Both the position numbers and the translations under genes were made by a program. A stretch of 64,000 nucleotides of DNA, from positions 1,958,714-2,022,713 of the forward strand of contig NZ_JBIWXY010000001.1 of the NCBI RefSeq assembly GCF_044751345.1, written 5' to 3'. Below are positions 34,042 to 41,861 of this stretch, piece by piece. Under the pieces are notes generated by a model. It saw only the letters and a list, made by a program, of their open reading frames with translations. It searched no databases and had not been told where the DNA came from. Each line of letters starts with the position of its first letter. Within the stretch, counting starts at the first letter, position 1. Origin of the DNA: Methylobacillus methanolivorans. Its GTDB lineage: Bacteria; Pseudomonadota; Gammaproteobacteria; Burkholderiales; Methylophilaceae.

Positions 34042-34608
34042 TTATTGGTTGAACCGCTTGGCAATATCCACGTCCTGCAATTCGCTCTTGGCAAAACGCA
34101 ATAAGGCCTGGCGCTGGAAGCCCAGCGGGCGGGCGACCAGTAAATCAGGAAACTGGGCAATACGTACATTATGCAGATTGACGCTGTCGTTATAGAACTC
34201 GCGCCGGTCGGCGATCGCGTTCTCCAGGCTGCTGATACGCGCCTGCAAATGCAGGAACTGCTCATTGGCTTTCAGCTCCGGGTAGGATTCCGCCACGGCA
34301 AACAATGCCTCCAAGCCGCTGCGCAGTGCGCTCTCAGCGGCACCCAATGCCACCACATCATGCAATTCACGCGCTTCGGCAACACGCGAGCGAGCCTGAA
34401 TCACCTTTTGCAAGGTGTCCTGCTCATGCTGCATATATTGCTTACAGGTATCTACCAGCTTGGGCAATTCATCGTGACGCTGCTTGAGTAACACATCGAT
34501 ATTGGCCCAGGCTTTTTCTACATTATTCTTGAGAACCACCAGGCCGTTATAGACCATGATGAAATACACGACTGCCACCACCAGTACCACCAGCAAGAAA
34601 ATCTGCAT
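34042..34608 (-). CDS. lemA: LemA-family membrane protein
   Basis: 188 residues from the ATG at 34608, preceded by AGGGGAGGGA. One N-terminal helix (IFLLVVLVVAVVYFIMVYNG) and the helical LemA body: NVEKAWANIDVLLKQRHDEL, LVDTCKQYM, YPELKANEQFLHLQ. Function of the family is unsettled; it commonly pairs with GIDE-type or HtpX-type partners, as here. Confidence 0.93.
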   Translation of the reverse strand: MQIFLLVVLVVAVVYFIMVYNGLVVLKNNVEKAWANIDVLLKQRHDELPKLVDTCKQYMQHEQDTLQKVIQARSRVAEARELHDVVALGAAESALRSGLEALFAVAESYPELKANEQFLHLQARISSLENAIADRREFYNDSVNLHNVRIAQFPDLLVARPLGFQRQALLRFAKSELQDVDIAKRFNQ

Positions 34609-34670
34609 ATTCCCTCCCCTTTTTTGCTGGCAGTGTAATCTGCCTTTTCTCGTGAGCGCAATCTTAGCCA

Positions 34671-34697
34671 ACAAAAAGGCCAGCAATGCTGGCCTTC
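34671..34697 (-). terminator. Intrinsic terminator of the PEP-CTERM gene at 34724-35362
   Basis: Read on the minus strand: stem AAGGCCAGC / GCTGGCCTT with a 3-base loop, then TTTTT. It separates this gene from lemA. Confidence 0.85.
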
Positions 34698-34723
34698 TTT
34701 CCTAGGTGTTAGTTAAACGGAGA

Positions 34724-35362
34724 TTATGCGCTTGATCGATTACGCCGCGCAGCAAACCCGACCAGAGCCAGACCCAGCAGCATGACGCCATAAGCGCTAG
34801 GCTCCGGCACCGGCGCCAGGGTTGCAGTAAACGCCAAGTCGCCACCCAGGGTGGTATTCCATGCAGCCCCGGTCAACTGGCTACGATCGTTGCCATTGTT
34901 TAGGTAAACGAAGGTACCGCCGCCATAGGCTGTATCCGGCGCAAATCCCCATGCATTGGTATTTTCACCACTGCCCTGAATACCGGAGGTAGTGAAATAC
35001 AGCACATATTCACTATTGGCATTCAAAGTCACCGAAGGATATGCCGTGATTTCGGTATATTCGCTGGCAGCACTGAAACGGAATGGATCGGATTGGTAGA
35101 GAATTTCGCCGACCCGCGAGCCGGTCCAGGTGCCGACCTCAATAGTGAATGGTGTATTCAGCTCGGTGAGGATAAAAGAGAAGGATTCCAGAACCTGCGC
35201 CTGTTCGCCAATGGTGATCGTCTGGCCATAGGTTGCAGTATCCGGCGTACCGAATGGCGAAACATCGCCATCCCATTGATCTAACGTACTGATGGTAGTC
35301 GCGGCATGTACAGCGGGTGCAAATGCTAACGTCAACACAAAACCCAATACGGGAAATTTCAT
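34724..35362 (-). CDS. PEP-CTERM sorting-domain protein
   Basis: 212 residues from the ATG at 35362, which follows AAGGAGG; upstream in-frame sequence is non-coding in character. Signal peptide with cleavage after AVHA. The body is a Ser/Thr/Gly-rich beta protein with no catalytic motif. The C-terminus PVPEPSAYGVMLLGLALVGF plus AARRN is a PEP-CTERM exosortase signal. Surface or matrix protein, function unknown. Confidence 0.87.
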   Translation of the reverse strand: MKFPVLGFVLTLAFAPAVHAATTISTLDQWDGDVSPFGTPDTATYGQTITIGEQAQVLESFSFILTELNTPFTIEVGTWTGSRVGEILYQSDPFRFSAASEYTEITAYPSVTLNANSEYVLYFTTSGIQGSGENTNAWGFAPDTAYGGGTFVYLNNGNDRSQLTGAAWNTTLGGDLAFTATLAPVPEPSAYGVMLLGLALVGFAARRNRSSA

Positions 35363-35502
35363 CACGACCTCCTTGATGTTGAAAAAATAATGCTCAAGCT
35401 TCAACCTCGTGCTTGAAAAATTCCCCCCCGCTGCATGGCCAGAAGTCGCGCATAAAGTTCTGGTACGATGGCGTACTGAATATTGAACGGGATCGACACA
35501 AG

Positions 35503-35955
35503 ATGCTGGAACCACTCTGGATATGGGCCATACTCGGCTTGGCGCTGATCGCACTGGAAATGCTCACCGGCACGCTGTACATACTGTGGTTTGGCATTGC
35601 CGCCCTTTGCCTGGCCTTGCTCACCTACCTGATGCCCAGCCTAGGGACTGCCTGGCAACTGCTGCTGTTTGCCGTGCTTTCCCTCGGCTCGCTCGTGATC
35701 TGGAAGCAGTTCTACCGCCGCGAACACAATGATTCCAATATCGGGCAATCACGCGGCGATGAAATTGGCCGCATCGGCGTCATCACTGCCGCTGTAAGCC
35801 CACGGCAAAACGGCCAAATCGAGTTTGCCCAAGGCGTGCTGGGCAGTCGCCAGTGGATTGCCATCGCGAATGAAGAAATCGAGGCAGGCAACGAAGCGGT
35901 GATTGTCGCCGTGGAAGGCAACCGCCTGCGCGTAAGCAAAAGAACCCAACCATAA
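35503..35955 (+). CDS. NfeD-family membrane protein (YbbK-like)
   Basis: 150 residues from the ATG at 35503. Two or three helices (LWIWAILGLALIALEMLTGT; LFAVLSLGSLVIW) precede an OB-fold NfeD domain (GRIGVITAAVSPRQNGQIEF). It partners the SPFH protein encoded 18 bases downstream, the common nfeD-qmcA pairing. Confidence 0.9.
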   Translation: MLEPLWIWAILGLALIALEMLTGTLYILWFGIAALCLALLTYLMPSLGTAWQLLLFAVLSLGSLVIWKQFYRREHNDSNIGQSRGDEIGRIGVITAAVSPRQNGQIEFAQGVLGSRQWIAIANEEIEAGNEAVIVAVEGNRLRVSKRTQP

Positions 35956-35973
35956 TAACTCTGAGGAGAGACC

Positions 35974-36822
35974 ATGTTCGAATTTGCATTTGTATTGATA
36001 GCGGCAGCCGCCGTACTGGCCTGGAAAGGCATACGCATCGTGCCGCAAGGCGAAGAATGGGTGGTGGAGCGCCTGGGGAAATTCAATGCGGTCATCACAC
36101 CCGGCCTGCACATCATCAACCCGATTTTCAGCAAGGTGACCTACAAAGTCACCACCAAGGACATCATTCTCGACGTACCCGAGCAAGACGTGATCACCAA
36201 GGATAATGCCGTCATCCTCGCCAATGCCTTGGCTTTCATCAAGGTCACCAATATCGAGCGTGCGGTCTATGGCATTGAGGATTTTCGCGAAGCCATGCGC
36301 AACATGGTGCAAACCAACCTGCGCTCCATCATCGGCGGCATGGATTTGAATGAAGCCCTCACCTCGCGCGAGCGCATCAAGACCGAATTGAAAACAGCCA
36401 TTGCCGACGAAGCCTCAGACTGGGGCCTGACAGTGAAGTCAGTTGAAATCCAGGACATCAAGCCCTCAGCGAATATGCAAAATGCCATGGAGCAGCAAGC
36501 CTCAGCCGAGCGCGAACGCGTTGCCGTGGTGACACGCGCCGAAGGCGACAAGCAATCGCTTATCCTCAATGCCGAGGCACGCCTGGAAGCCGCGAGAAAA
36601 GATGCTGAAGCGCAAAAAGTGGCAGCAGAGGCTTCGGCAGAGTCTATCCGCCTGATTGCCCAAGCCGTACAACAAAACGACACCTCGGCCACCTTCCTGT
36701 TGGGTGACCGTTACATCCAGGCATTACAGCGCATGTCCAATGCCAACAACAGCAAGATTGTGGTGATGCCGGGAGATGTTGTCAGTGCGGTCAAAGCACT
36801 GGTAGGTGGCAGCAGTAAATAA
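35974..36822 (+). CDS. SPFH/band-7 (stomatin-like, QmcA) protein
   Basis: 282 residues. N-terminal membrane helix, then the SPFH domain: IVPQGEEWVVERLGKFNAV, PGLHIINPIF, LDVPEQDVITKDNAV. A C-terminal Ala/Glu-rich coiled coil (AEARLEAARKDAEAQKVAAE) drives oligomerisation. Membrane microdomain scaffold paired with NfeD upstream. Ends six bases from the convergent ThiF/MoeB gene. Confidence 0.93.
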   Translation: MFEFAFVLIAAAAVLAWKGIRIVPQGEEWVVERLGKFNAVITPGLHIINPIFSKVTYKVTTKDIILDVPEQDVITKDNAVILANALAFIKVTNIERAVYGIEDFREAMRNMVQTNLRSIIGGMDLNEALTSRERIKTELKTAIADEASDWGLTVKSVEIQDIKPSANMQNAMEQQASAERERVAVVTRAEGDKQSLILNAEARLEAARKDAEAQKVAAEASAESIRLIAQAVQQNDTSATFLLGDRYIQALQRMSNANNSKIVVMPGDVVSAVKALVGGSSK

Positions 36823-36828
36823 CGCGCC

Positions 36829-37578
36829 TTATTTGGGCTGGCAAACCGGGCAGGTCGGGTCTTTTGCCAGCTTGAGGCTGCGCCACTCCATATTGATGGT
36901 ATCCAGCAACAGCAGCCTGCCCTGCAAGCTCCTGCCCAGGCCCAGCAGCAACTTCATCGCCTCTGCCGCCTGGGTAGTGCCTATCATGCCCACCAACGGC
37001 GCAAACACGCCATTCTCGGCACAGCGTAAGCCTTCATCGCCACCGAGATTGGGAAACAGGCAGTGATAGCAAGGGCTATCCTCATGGCGCATATCAAACA
37101 CCGTCACCTGCCCCTCAAAACCAATCGCGGCACCCGACACCAAGGGCTTGCCTAGCTCGACGCACACCTGGTTGACCGCGTAGCGCACCGTAAAGTTATC
37201 CGTACAATCAATCACTACATCCGCCGCCTGCACCAATTCACGCAGGCTGGCGACATCCACACGCTGCTGCACGGCATGCACTGTCACCTCTGGATTAATG
37301 CCTGCAATCGTATCGGCAGCCGACTGCGCCTTATTGCGTCCCACAGCAGCCGTAGTATGAATGATTTGCCGTTGCAGGTTGGTAAGGTCCACCTCATCAA
37401 AATCGCAGATCGTGAGCTTGCCCACACCACCCGCAGCGAGATAAAGCGCTACGGGTGAGCCCAGGCCACCTGCCCCTATCACCAGGGCATGACTGTTAAC
37501 GAGCTGCTCCTGCCCTTCATAACTGATTTGCGGCAGGAGGATATGGCGGCTGTAGCGAAGTAATTGGTTGTCGTTCAT
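36829..37578 (-). CDS. moeB: ThiF/MoeB/HesA-family adenylyltransferase
   Basis: 249 residues from the ATG at 37578. E1-like enzyme that adenylates the C-terminus of a sulfur carrier (MoaD or ThiS). Motifs: LLRYSRHILLPQISYEGQEQ, nucleotide-binding ALVIGAGGLGSPVALYLA, DFDEVDLTNLQRQI, DCTDNFTVRY, and zinc Cys pairs in CYHCLF and PTCPVCQP. MoeB and ThiF cannot be separated from sequence alone. The ATG overlaps the stop of the toxin gene upstream by 4 bases. Confidence 0.9.
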   Translation of the reverse strand: MNDNQLLRYSRHILLPQISYEGQEQLVNSHALVIGAGGLGSPVALYLAAGGVGKLTICDFDEVDLTNLQRQIIHTTAAVGRNKAQSAADTIAGINPEVTVHAVQQRVDVASLRELVQAADVVIDCTDNFTVRYAVNQVCVELGKPLVSGAAIGFEGQVTVFDMRHEDSPCYHCLFPNLGGDEGLRCAENGVFAPLVGMIGTTQAAEAMKLLLGLGRSLQGRLLLLDTINMEWRSLKLAKDPTCPVCQPK

Positions 37579-38012
37579 GAAACACTCAGCCAAGGATTGA
37601 TCAGCGCCAATCCTTTGATGTTGGAGAAGTCTTTAGTATTACGTGTGACCAGCACACAAGCATTACACATCGCTATCGCAGCGATCTGGGCATCTTCCGT
37701 GCTGATAGGCATCCCATCCGCTTGGCGCGATGCAACCAGCAAGGCATATTCCTGTGCAGCACGATGATCAAAAGGCATGCAATTGCCACTGAAGTCTTCA
37801 TCAAACATATTCATGACGGCCTGTGCCAACGCTTCCCGTCGCTTTCCTAACGGCAGTAAAGCAACGCCCAACAACATTTCAGCCTGTGTAATGCTGCTGG
37901 TATATAGCTGCGCCTGTTGCTTGTCCGCAAACCAAGCCAGCACTTGCGCATCAGGCTTGGCACGGATCAACTCAGACAACACATTTGTATCCAGCATAAA
38001 ACCACGTTGCAT
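37575..38012 (-). CDS. PIN-domain toxin (VapC/FitB type)
   Basis: 145 residues. Probable RNase toxin. Acidic active-site set: GFMLDTNVLSELI (Asp near 8), ITQAEMLLGV (Glu near 45), ISTEDAQIAAIA (Asp) and VTRNTKDFSNI (Asp). LDTNVLSELIRAKPD is typical of FitB-like PIN proteins. It starts 3 bases after the antitoxin stop and its TGA overlaps the moeB ATG. Confidence 0.93.
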   Translation of the reverse strand: MQRGFMLDTNVLSELIRAKPDAQVLAWFADKQQAQLYTSSITQAEMLLGVALLPLGKRREALAQAVMNMFDEDFSGNCMPFDHRAAQEYALLVASRQADGMPISTEDAQIAAIAMCNACVLVTRNTKDFSNIKGLALINPWLSVS

Positions 38013-38015
38013 AGC

Positions 38016-38255
38016 TTAATCTTCCAGCGAAATCTGGCGCACCGTTTGTCGCGCAGGAATCTCCAACTCACCCTCAAGCCCAGCAAACCGCTGTCGAATC
38101 TTGTCCGCAAAACCCAACTCCGTACTAGGCGCACTCACCGCTCGTCGCAAGATTTCCCGCGCCTCCTGCTCCATAGACCATCCATGCTCAGCTGCCTGCA
38201 AACGCAACTTAGTTTTTAAAGCGTCATCTAGGTTTCGTATGGTTAAACTTGCCAT
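38016..38255 (-). CDS. FitA-like ribbon-helix-helix antitoxin
   Basis: 79 residues from the ATG at 38255, preceded by GAGG. ASLTIRNLDDALKTKLRLQA is the Arc/RHH DNA-binding part. The EHGWSMEQEAREILRRAV segment is the FitA signature. The C-terminal tail (DKIRQRFAGLEGELEIPARQ) would bind the PIN toxin active site. Upstream lie a good promoter and a perfect palindrome, consistent with autoregulation. Confidence 0.93.
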   Translation of the reverse strand: MASLTIRNLDDALKTKLRLQAAEHGWSMEQEAREILRRAVSAPSTELGFADKIRQRFAGLEGELEIPARQTVRQISLED

Positions 38256-38269
38256 CTGGCACCTCGCGG

Positions 38270-38294
38270 AAAATGATTGCAATGCAATCATTTT
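38270..38294. promoter_or_regulatory. Perfect palindrome, probable operator of the toxin-antitoxin operon
   Basis: AAAATGATTGCA (38270-38281) and TGCAATCATTTT (38283-38294) are exact inverted copies around one base. It overlaps the -10 element of the minus-strand promoter and lies 15 bases before the antitoxin ATG. The half-site TGATTGCA resembles FitA half-sites. Confidence 0.75.
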
Positions 38295-38318
38295 AGTCAG
38301 TTAATCGCTCACTAGCAA
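38290..38318 (-). promoter_or_regulatory. Promoter of the toxin-antitoxin operon
   Basis: On the minus strand TTGCTA (38318-38313) and TAAAAT (38295-38290) are separated by 17 bp. The -10 runs into the palindrome, so bound antitoxin would occlude polymerase. Confidence 0.65.
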
Positions 38319-38357
38319 TTGATCAATAACCTAGCCTCATAGGAAAAGTGCTGTCAT

Positions 38358-39044
38358 TTATTGTGTCAATCTACCAGCAGCTACTAATCTATTGACCAAA
38401 CTAGGACGGGTAATCCAAATCAAAACATCATCAAATACTGGAGAACTCACATCACTCTCATATGAGCTGTCTACTTCTGCATTAAGTCCATTCGGGAGTA
38501 AATCGCGCCCTGTAGAATATATAATTGCTATCGGCCTTTCTGTTTCAGAGGTCAACATAACCCCTGAACTATTTCTAACCATTAAGGCATTTATAAAAAC
38601 TGAAGATGATGTTGAAAGAATGTTGGCTTGAAATAATGCATTTGTTCCGAAATTGGCATCACGACGATACCTCCAATGACCATTCCATGACTCCGTCGCT
38701 GTTCGCCTTGGCGTACCCCACTCATCAGTGGCATTAACCCCCAGAGTTTTCCACGGTAGAAATCCTTCAGCACCTGAAAAAGAACAATCCTCTTCTCCGT
38801 ATGTAGCATCAAGAGGATCAGGTTGAGTAGTAGGACATGGGAGCCGCCCATTCAATATAACAAACCCATGAATAGCTTCATTAATCTGACGCAATGACGC
38901 TCTTGTTCCCTCAATATTCCGTATCTCATGTTGCATACTAAGCGGAGAAATAAATGCAACCATGACCAAGCCTAAAATCACCAAGACGACAGCCATTTCC
39001 ACCAGAGAAAAGCCTTGCATTCGCAGTTTGTAGAAGTGGATCAT
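38358..39044 (-). CDS. Type IV prepilin-like minor pilin of the MSHA-type cluster
   Basis: 228 residues. Prepilin leader MIHFYKLRMQG, cleavage before FSLVEMAVVLVILGLVMVAF with Glu at +5, then a long amphipathic helix and a globular part with a Cys pair (RLPCPTTQ and GEEDCSFSG). Probably a minor pilin. Its start overlaps the stop of the large prepilin by 4 bases; it is the last gene of the minus-strand pilus operon. Base composition is more AT-rich than the pilus assembly genes. Confidence 0.83.
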   Translation of the reverse strand: MIHFYKLRMQGFSLVEMAVVLVILGLVMVAFISPLSMQHEIRNIEGTRASLRQINEAIHGFVILNGRLPCPTTQPDPLDATYGEEDCSFSGAEGFLPWKTLGVNATDEWGTPRRTATESWNGHWRYRRDANFGTNALFQANILSTSSSVFINALMVRNSSGVMLTSETERPIAIIYSTGRDLLPNGLNAEVDSSYESDVSSPVFDDVLIWITRPSLVNRLVAAGRLTQ

Positions 39045-40750
39045 GGCAATGGTCTAGTGATCACAAACATCTGGTCATTGTATTGAACGGAACGGGGAGA
39101 GTTCACTGCATCATACTTTGTATCCCCATTGACATTTTCTTGGCTATCCAAATAGTCGTTTGCAGCTTGTGCATCACAAGAGGGACGAGACTGTGGTGAT
39201 AATTTAGATGGTGCAAATGGAGGTGAAGCAATTGCCTTACCAACACTAATCAACACAGCATCTGCAGCTAACGCCCCTATGGTCAACCCTGCAGATTTAT
39301 CATAGTAAATGTAATCTTGCCAATTATTCTCTCGGAACCAATCTGACACGTTTAGGGGTGGATCCACACAGACCATGCCAGTCGTACTGTATGCAGCAGT
39401 ACCTACTGCCTCACTTTGCTGAGTTTTACAACTAATAATGGCATCCGTGTTATGGCAACCAGCAGACAATGTTGCAGCTCTTGTTAACTCGCATACTCCC
39501 GTTCTCTCAGTGAAACGACTCCCCTCTAGTGAGAAGACTCCAGCAACTTTGGCAGTACAAAACCCTTTACTATTACACGAAAATTGCGTACCGCACCTTC
39601 CATTTCCATTGCACGAACAAGTCGCATTTCCATTCGTCTTGCAATCATTTGAACTACTACTGAACTTGCCTGAGTCTCGAGTAAACCTTATCAGATCAAC
39701 GTCCCTGAAACTGCACTGCATTTCCCAGGTGTTATCCTGACTGTTGTGTTGATAACGACATACTGTTGGCGTATCAATCGGTAAAAACCCAACGGCTAAG
39801 CCAGCTTGGCAGCTATAGTTCTTTGTAGCCCCAAGCTGGGCCGCGTCTGGGTACCTACCATGCTCCCGATAATACTGTTGCAAGGCCTTTCGTGCTTCGC
39901 CTGCTGCCCGTCTTTCCAGTTGCCGCACGACATCCTCTATGGTGACAAACAAGACCCTGTCATTCACCTGCGGCAAATTCAACGCATCGCCTACGACAAA
40001 ATCATTGTCCCAATCAGCATTACTATAAGTCCCCGGGATGCAAGGTTGTGCGCATCCATTCAGTACTGTCAGTTTATCAAGGTATGCCTCTGAACCAGGC
40101 AGCACTGATGCCTCCCGCTTTTGGTTGCCTAAGGGACTCCCTGGCACAATAACGATAAATGCCACTCGATCACTGATTACATTGCCATGACTATCTCTTA
40201 CTACAAGCCAAGGATAGGGCAAATCACGGCCTGAGCAATCTCGAATACCATTATATTGCCGCTCCAAGACTCCTGAATTCAATGCCTTGAGACATGTCAA
40301 ATCAATTAAATTTGCGGAGACTGCATACCATGGCATGGCTCCCAATGGATCATGTTGTGGCGCAACATCCACTGGCAATCCTATCGTTTTCCATGGCAGG
40401 CGCCCCAAGCAACGCATAGTGATCCCCGTCTGTATGAGGGGCAAACCATTGGCTTTTGCAGAATCCAAGCACCCGCCTTCAGTCAAACCATCATAATTTG
40501 GCGGCACCTCTGATAACACATCAGGATAAGGCATACCAGAAGTAGCATTAGCAAGTACAAATCCCAGCAAGCTATCTTTTGCTGCCGACAATAAGTAGTC
40601 AGCTTGCTCCGCTCGAGCTTGCCTGGTAGCCGCCTGTGTAGCGGCATGCACAACATAAGCCGTTGCTGCCAGACCAATAATAAATATCGCCAGCAACAAA
40701 GCGGCTCCTTGCTGGCTGCGATGGTGAAGAGAGTGATTGTCAAACGGCAT
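39041..40750 (-). CDS. Large cysteine-rich prepilin-like protein
   Basis: 569 residues from the ATG at 40750 (AGGTG at 8 bases; a GTG at 40759 is also in frame). N-terminal prepilin segment SQQGAALLLAIFIIGLAATA, cleavage likely after the Gly, without Glu at +5, as in GspK-type tip pilins. Residues about 370-480 are unusually Cys-rich, including CKTNGNATCSCNGNGRCG and FSCNSKGFC, with an EGF-like spacing. The body also has paired Cys elsewhere. Probably a tip-located minor pilin or adhesin. No close family recognised. Confidence 0.7.
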   Translation of the reverse strand: MPFDNHSLHHRSQQGAALLLAIFIIGLAATAYVVHAATQAATRQARAEQADYLLSAAKDSLLGFVLANATSGMPYPDVLSEVPPNYDGLTEGGCLDSAKANGLPLIQTGITMRCLGRLPWKTIGLPVDVAPQHDPLGAMPWYAVSANLIDLTCLKALNSGVLERQYNGIRDCSGRDLPYPWLVVRDSHGNVISDRVAFIVIVPGSPLGNQKREASVLPGSEAYLDKLTVLNGCAQPCIPGTYSNADWDNDFVVGDALNLPQVNDRVLFVTIEDVVRQLERRAAGEARKALQQYYREHGRYPDAAQLGATKNYSCQAGLAVGFLPIDTPTVCRYQHNSQDNTWEMQCSFRDVDLIRFTRDSGKFSSSSNDCKTNGNATCSCNGNGRCGTQFSCNSKGFCTAKVAGVFSLEGSRFTERTGVCELTRAATLSAGCHNTDAIISCKTQQSEAVGTAAYSTTGMVCVDPPLNVSDWFRENNWQDYIYYDKSAGLTIGALAADAVLISVGKAIASPPFAPSKLSPQSRPSCDAQAANDYLDSQENVNGDTKYDAVNSPRSVQYNDQMFVITRPLP

Positions 40751-40761
40751 CACGCCCACAC

Positions 40762-41244
40762 CTAGCGAATCACGCCTTGCTCAGCCGGGCTGGTAGGTAC
40801 GCCAGGCGTTGTATGCACATTACGCTCGATGATCTGTCCGGTTTCGGGATTGAATACTTGTCCTGCCTTGAGGCGCACATGCTGCCCATTTTCATGCACA
40901 GTCAGCGGTACGCCTTGTTGATTCACTGTACCCACCTGTACCTGGCCATTGTTGCTGCCTTCCTGCAAGGGCTGGTGATTGATCCAGACTGTGCCCTTGC
41001 CACCATCACTTCGCTTTACATAGCCTTGAACACTCAAATCTGGTGGGGGTAATGGCACCGTGGCTGGCATGTTATCTGCTGCCTCAGGTTGGGAAGCTTG
41101 CTCCAGCAGTTGCCCACGTTGGCTCTGGCGTAATTTCTCCAGGTTGCTTCGCTCAAGTGGCGTAGTGAACAAACGCCCCAATGGCTCTGCGGCCATGCTG
41201 GCATGTGTCACCAATAACAGGGCCATCAAGAGCACTCGCATCAT
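40762..41244 (-). CDS. MshK-like periplasmic pilus biogenesis protein
   Basis: 160 residues from the first of two adjacent ATGs, overlapping the previous TGA. Signal peptide ending ASMAAEP. The C-terminal part resembles MshK (GTVWINHQPLQEG; LKAGQVFNPETGQIIE). Assigned by position between MshJ-like and prepilin genes as well as sequence. Confidence 0.7.
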   Translation of the reverse strand: MMRVLLMALLLVTHASMAAEPLGRLFTTPLERSNLEKLRQSQRGQLLEQASQPEAADNMPATVPLPPPDLSVQGYVKRSDGGKGTVWINHQPLQEGSNNGQVQVGTVNQQGVPLTVHENGQHVRLKAGQVFNPETGQIIERNVHTTPGVPTSPAEQGVIR

Positions 41245-41861
41245 GGCGTGGTTCCTGTGCTTGATTCGTGTAAAGTCAGCCAATCAATATCGCATGACAT
41301 GGTCGCGACTGGCGTTAATGTCGTCGTTGCCGCCATGCCGTTACGGGTGATCGTGCAATCCCGCACCAGGAAAGGTGTGCTCTGTTGATGCTTGAGGCCA
41401 TCTAGCAGCGCGAGCATATCGCCCTCATGCAGCAAGGGCAGCTCCAGCTTCATGATGGAGCGATACAAGGTAAAAGGTGCGGTATTGCCAATAAAGCCTG
41501 GTTGATAAGGCGCTTGAGCACCTATGCTGTATTTGATGCCAAACAAGCGCTCGGACTGATGGATATTGCGCAGGGCATCTACCCACTCAATGCGGCGCTC
41601 CTCGCCAATAAATCCTTGGTGAATCAGGCGTTGGTACACCGGCAGGTAGCGCATGATGTTATCCCGCTCCTGGTCTGATGATAATAAGCGCGAGCGCGCC
41701 TGCATCAATTGGTTTTGCTGCTGTTGCAGCCGCTGCCCAACCTCCTCACGATAAATCTGCGCATAGGTCACAATGCCGATAGCAAATACCATGGCGACCA
41801 ACAATGCCAACAAGGGCAGTGCCAGCCTGTGCCAATCCTGTCGACTCAGCTTCATGATCAT
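41241..41861 (-). CDS. MshJ-like inner-membrane pilus assembly protein (PilO/GspM type)
   Basis: 206 residues. One N-terminal helix (LALPLLALLVAMVFAIGIVT), a coiled coil (QRLQQQQNQLMQARSRLLSS) and a ferredoxin-like C-terminal domain, as in PilO/GspM. The ATG overlaps the stop of the MshI-like gene by 4 bases. Part of the inner-membrane alignment complex with MshI and MshG. Confidence 0.78.
   Translation of the reverse strand: MIMKLSRQDWHRLALPLLALLVAMVFAIGIVTYAQIYREEVGQRLQQQQNQLMQARSRLLSSDQERDNIMRYLPVYQRLIHQGFIGEERRIEWVDALRNIHQSERLFGIKYSIGAQAPYQPGFIGNTAPFTLYRSIMKLELPLLHEGDMLALLDGLKHQQSTPFLVRDCTITRNGMAATTTLTPVATMSCDIDWLTLHESSTGTTP

Noticed and set aside
35423..35429. C7 tract between the PEP-CTERM gene and nfeD as a phase-variation site
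   Set aside because: It does not fall between recognisable -35 and -10 elements, and seven bases is short.
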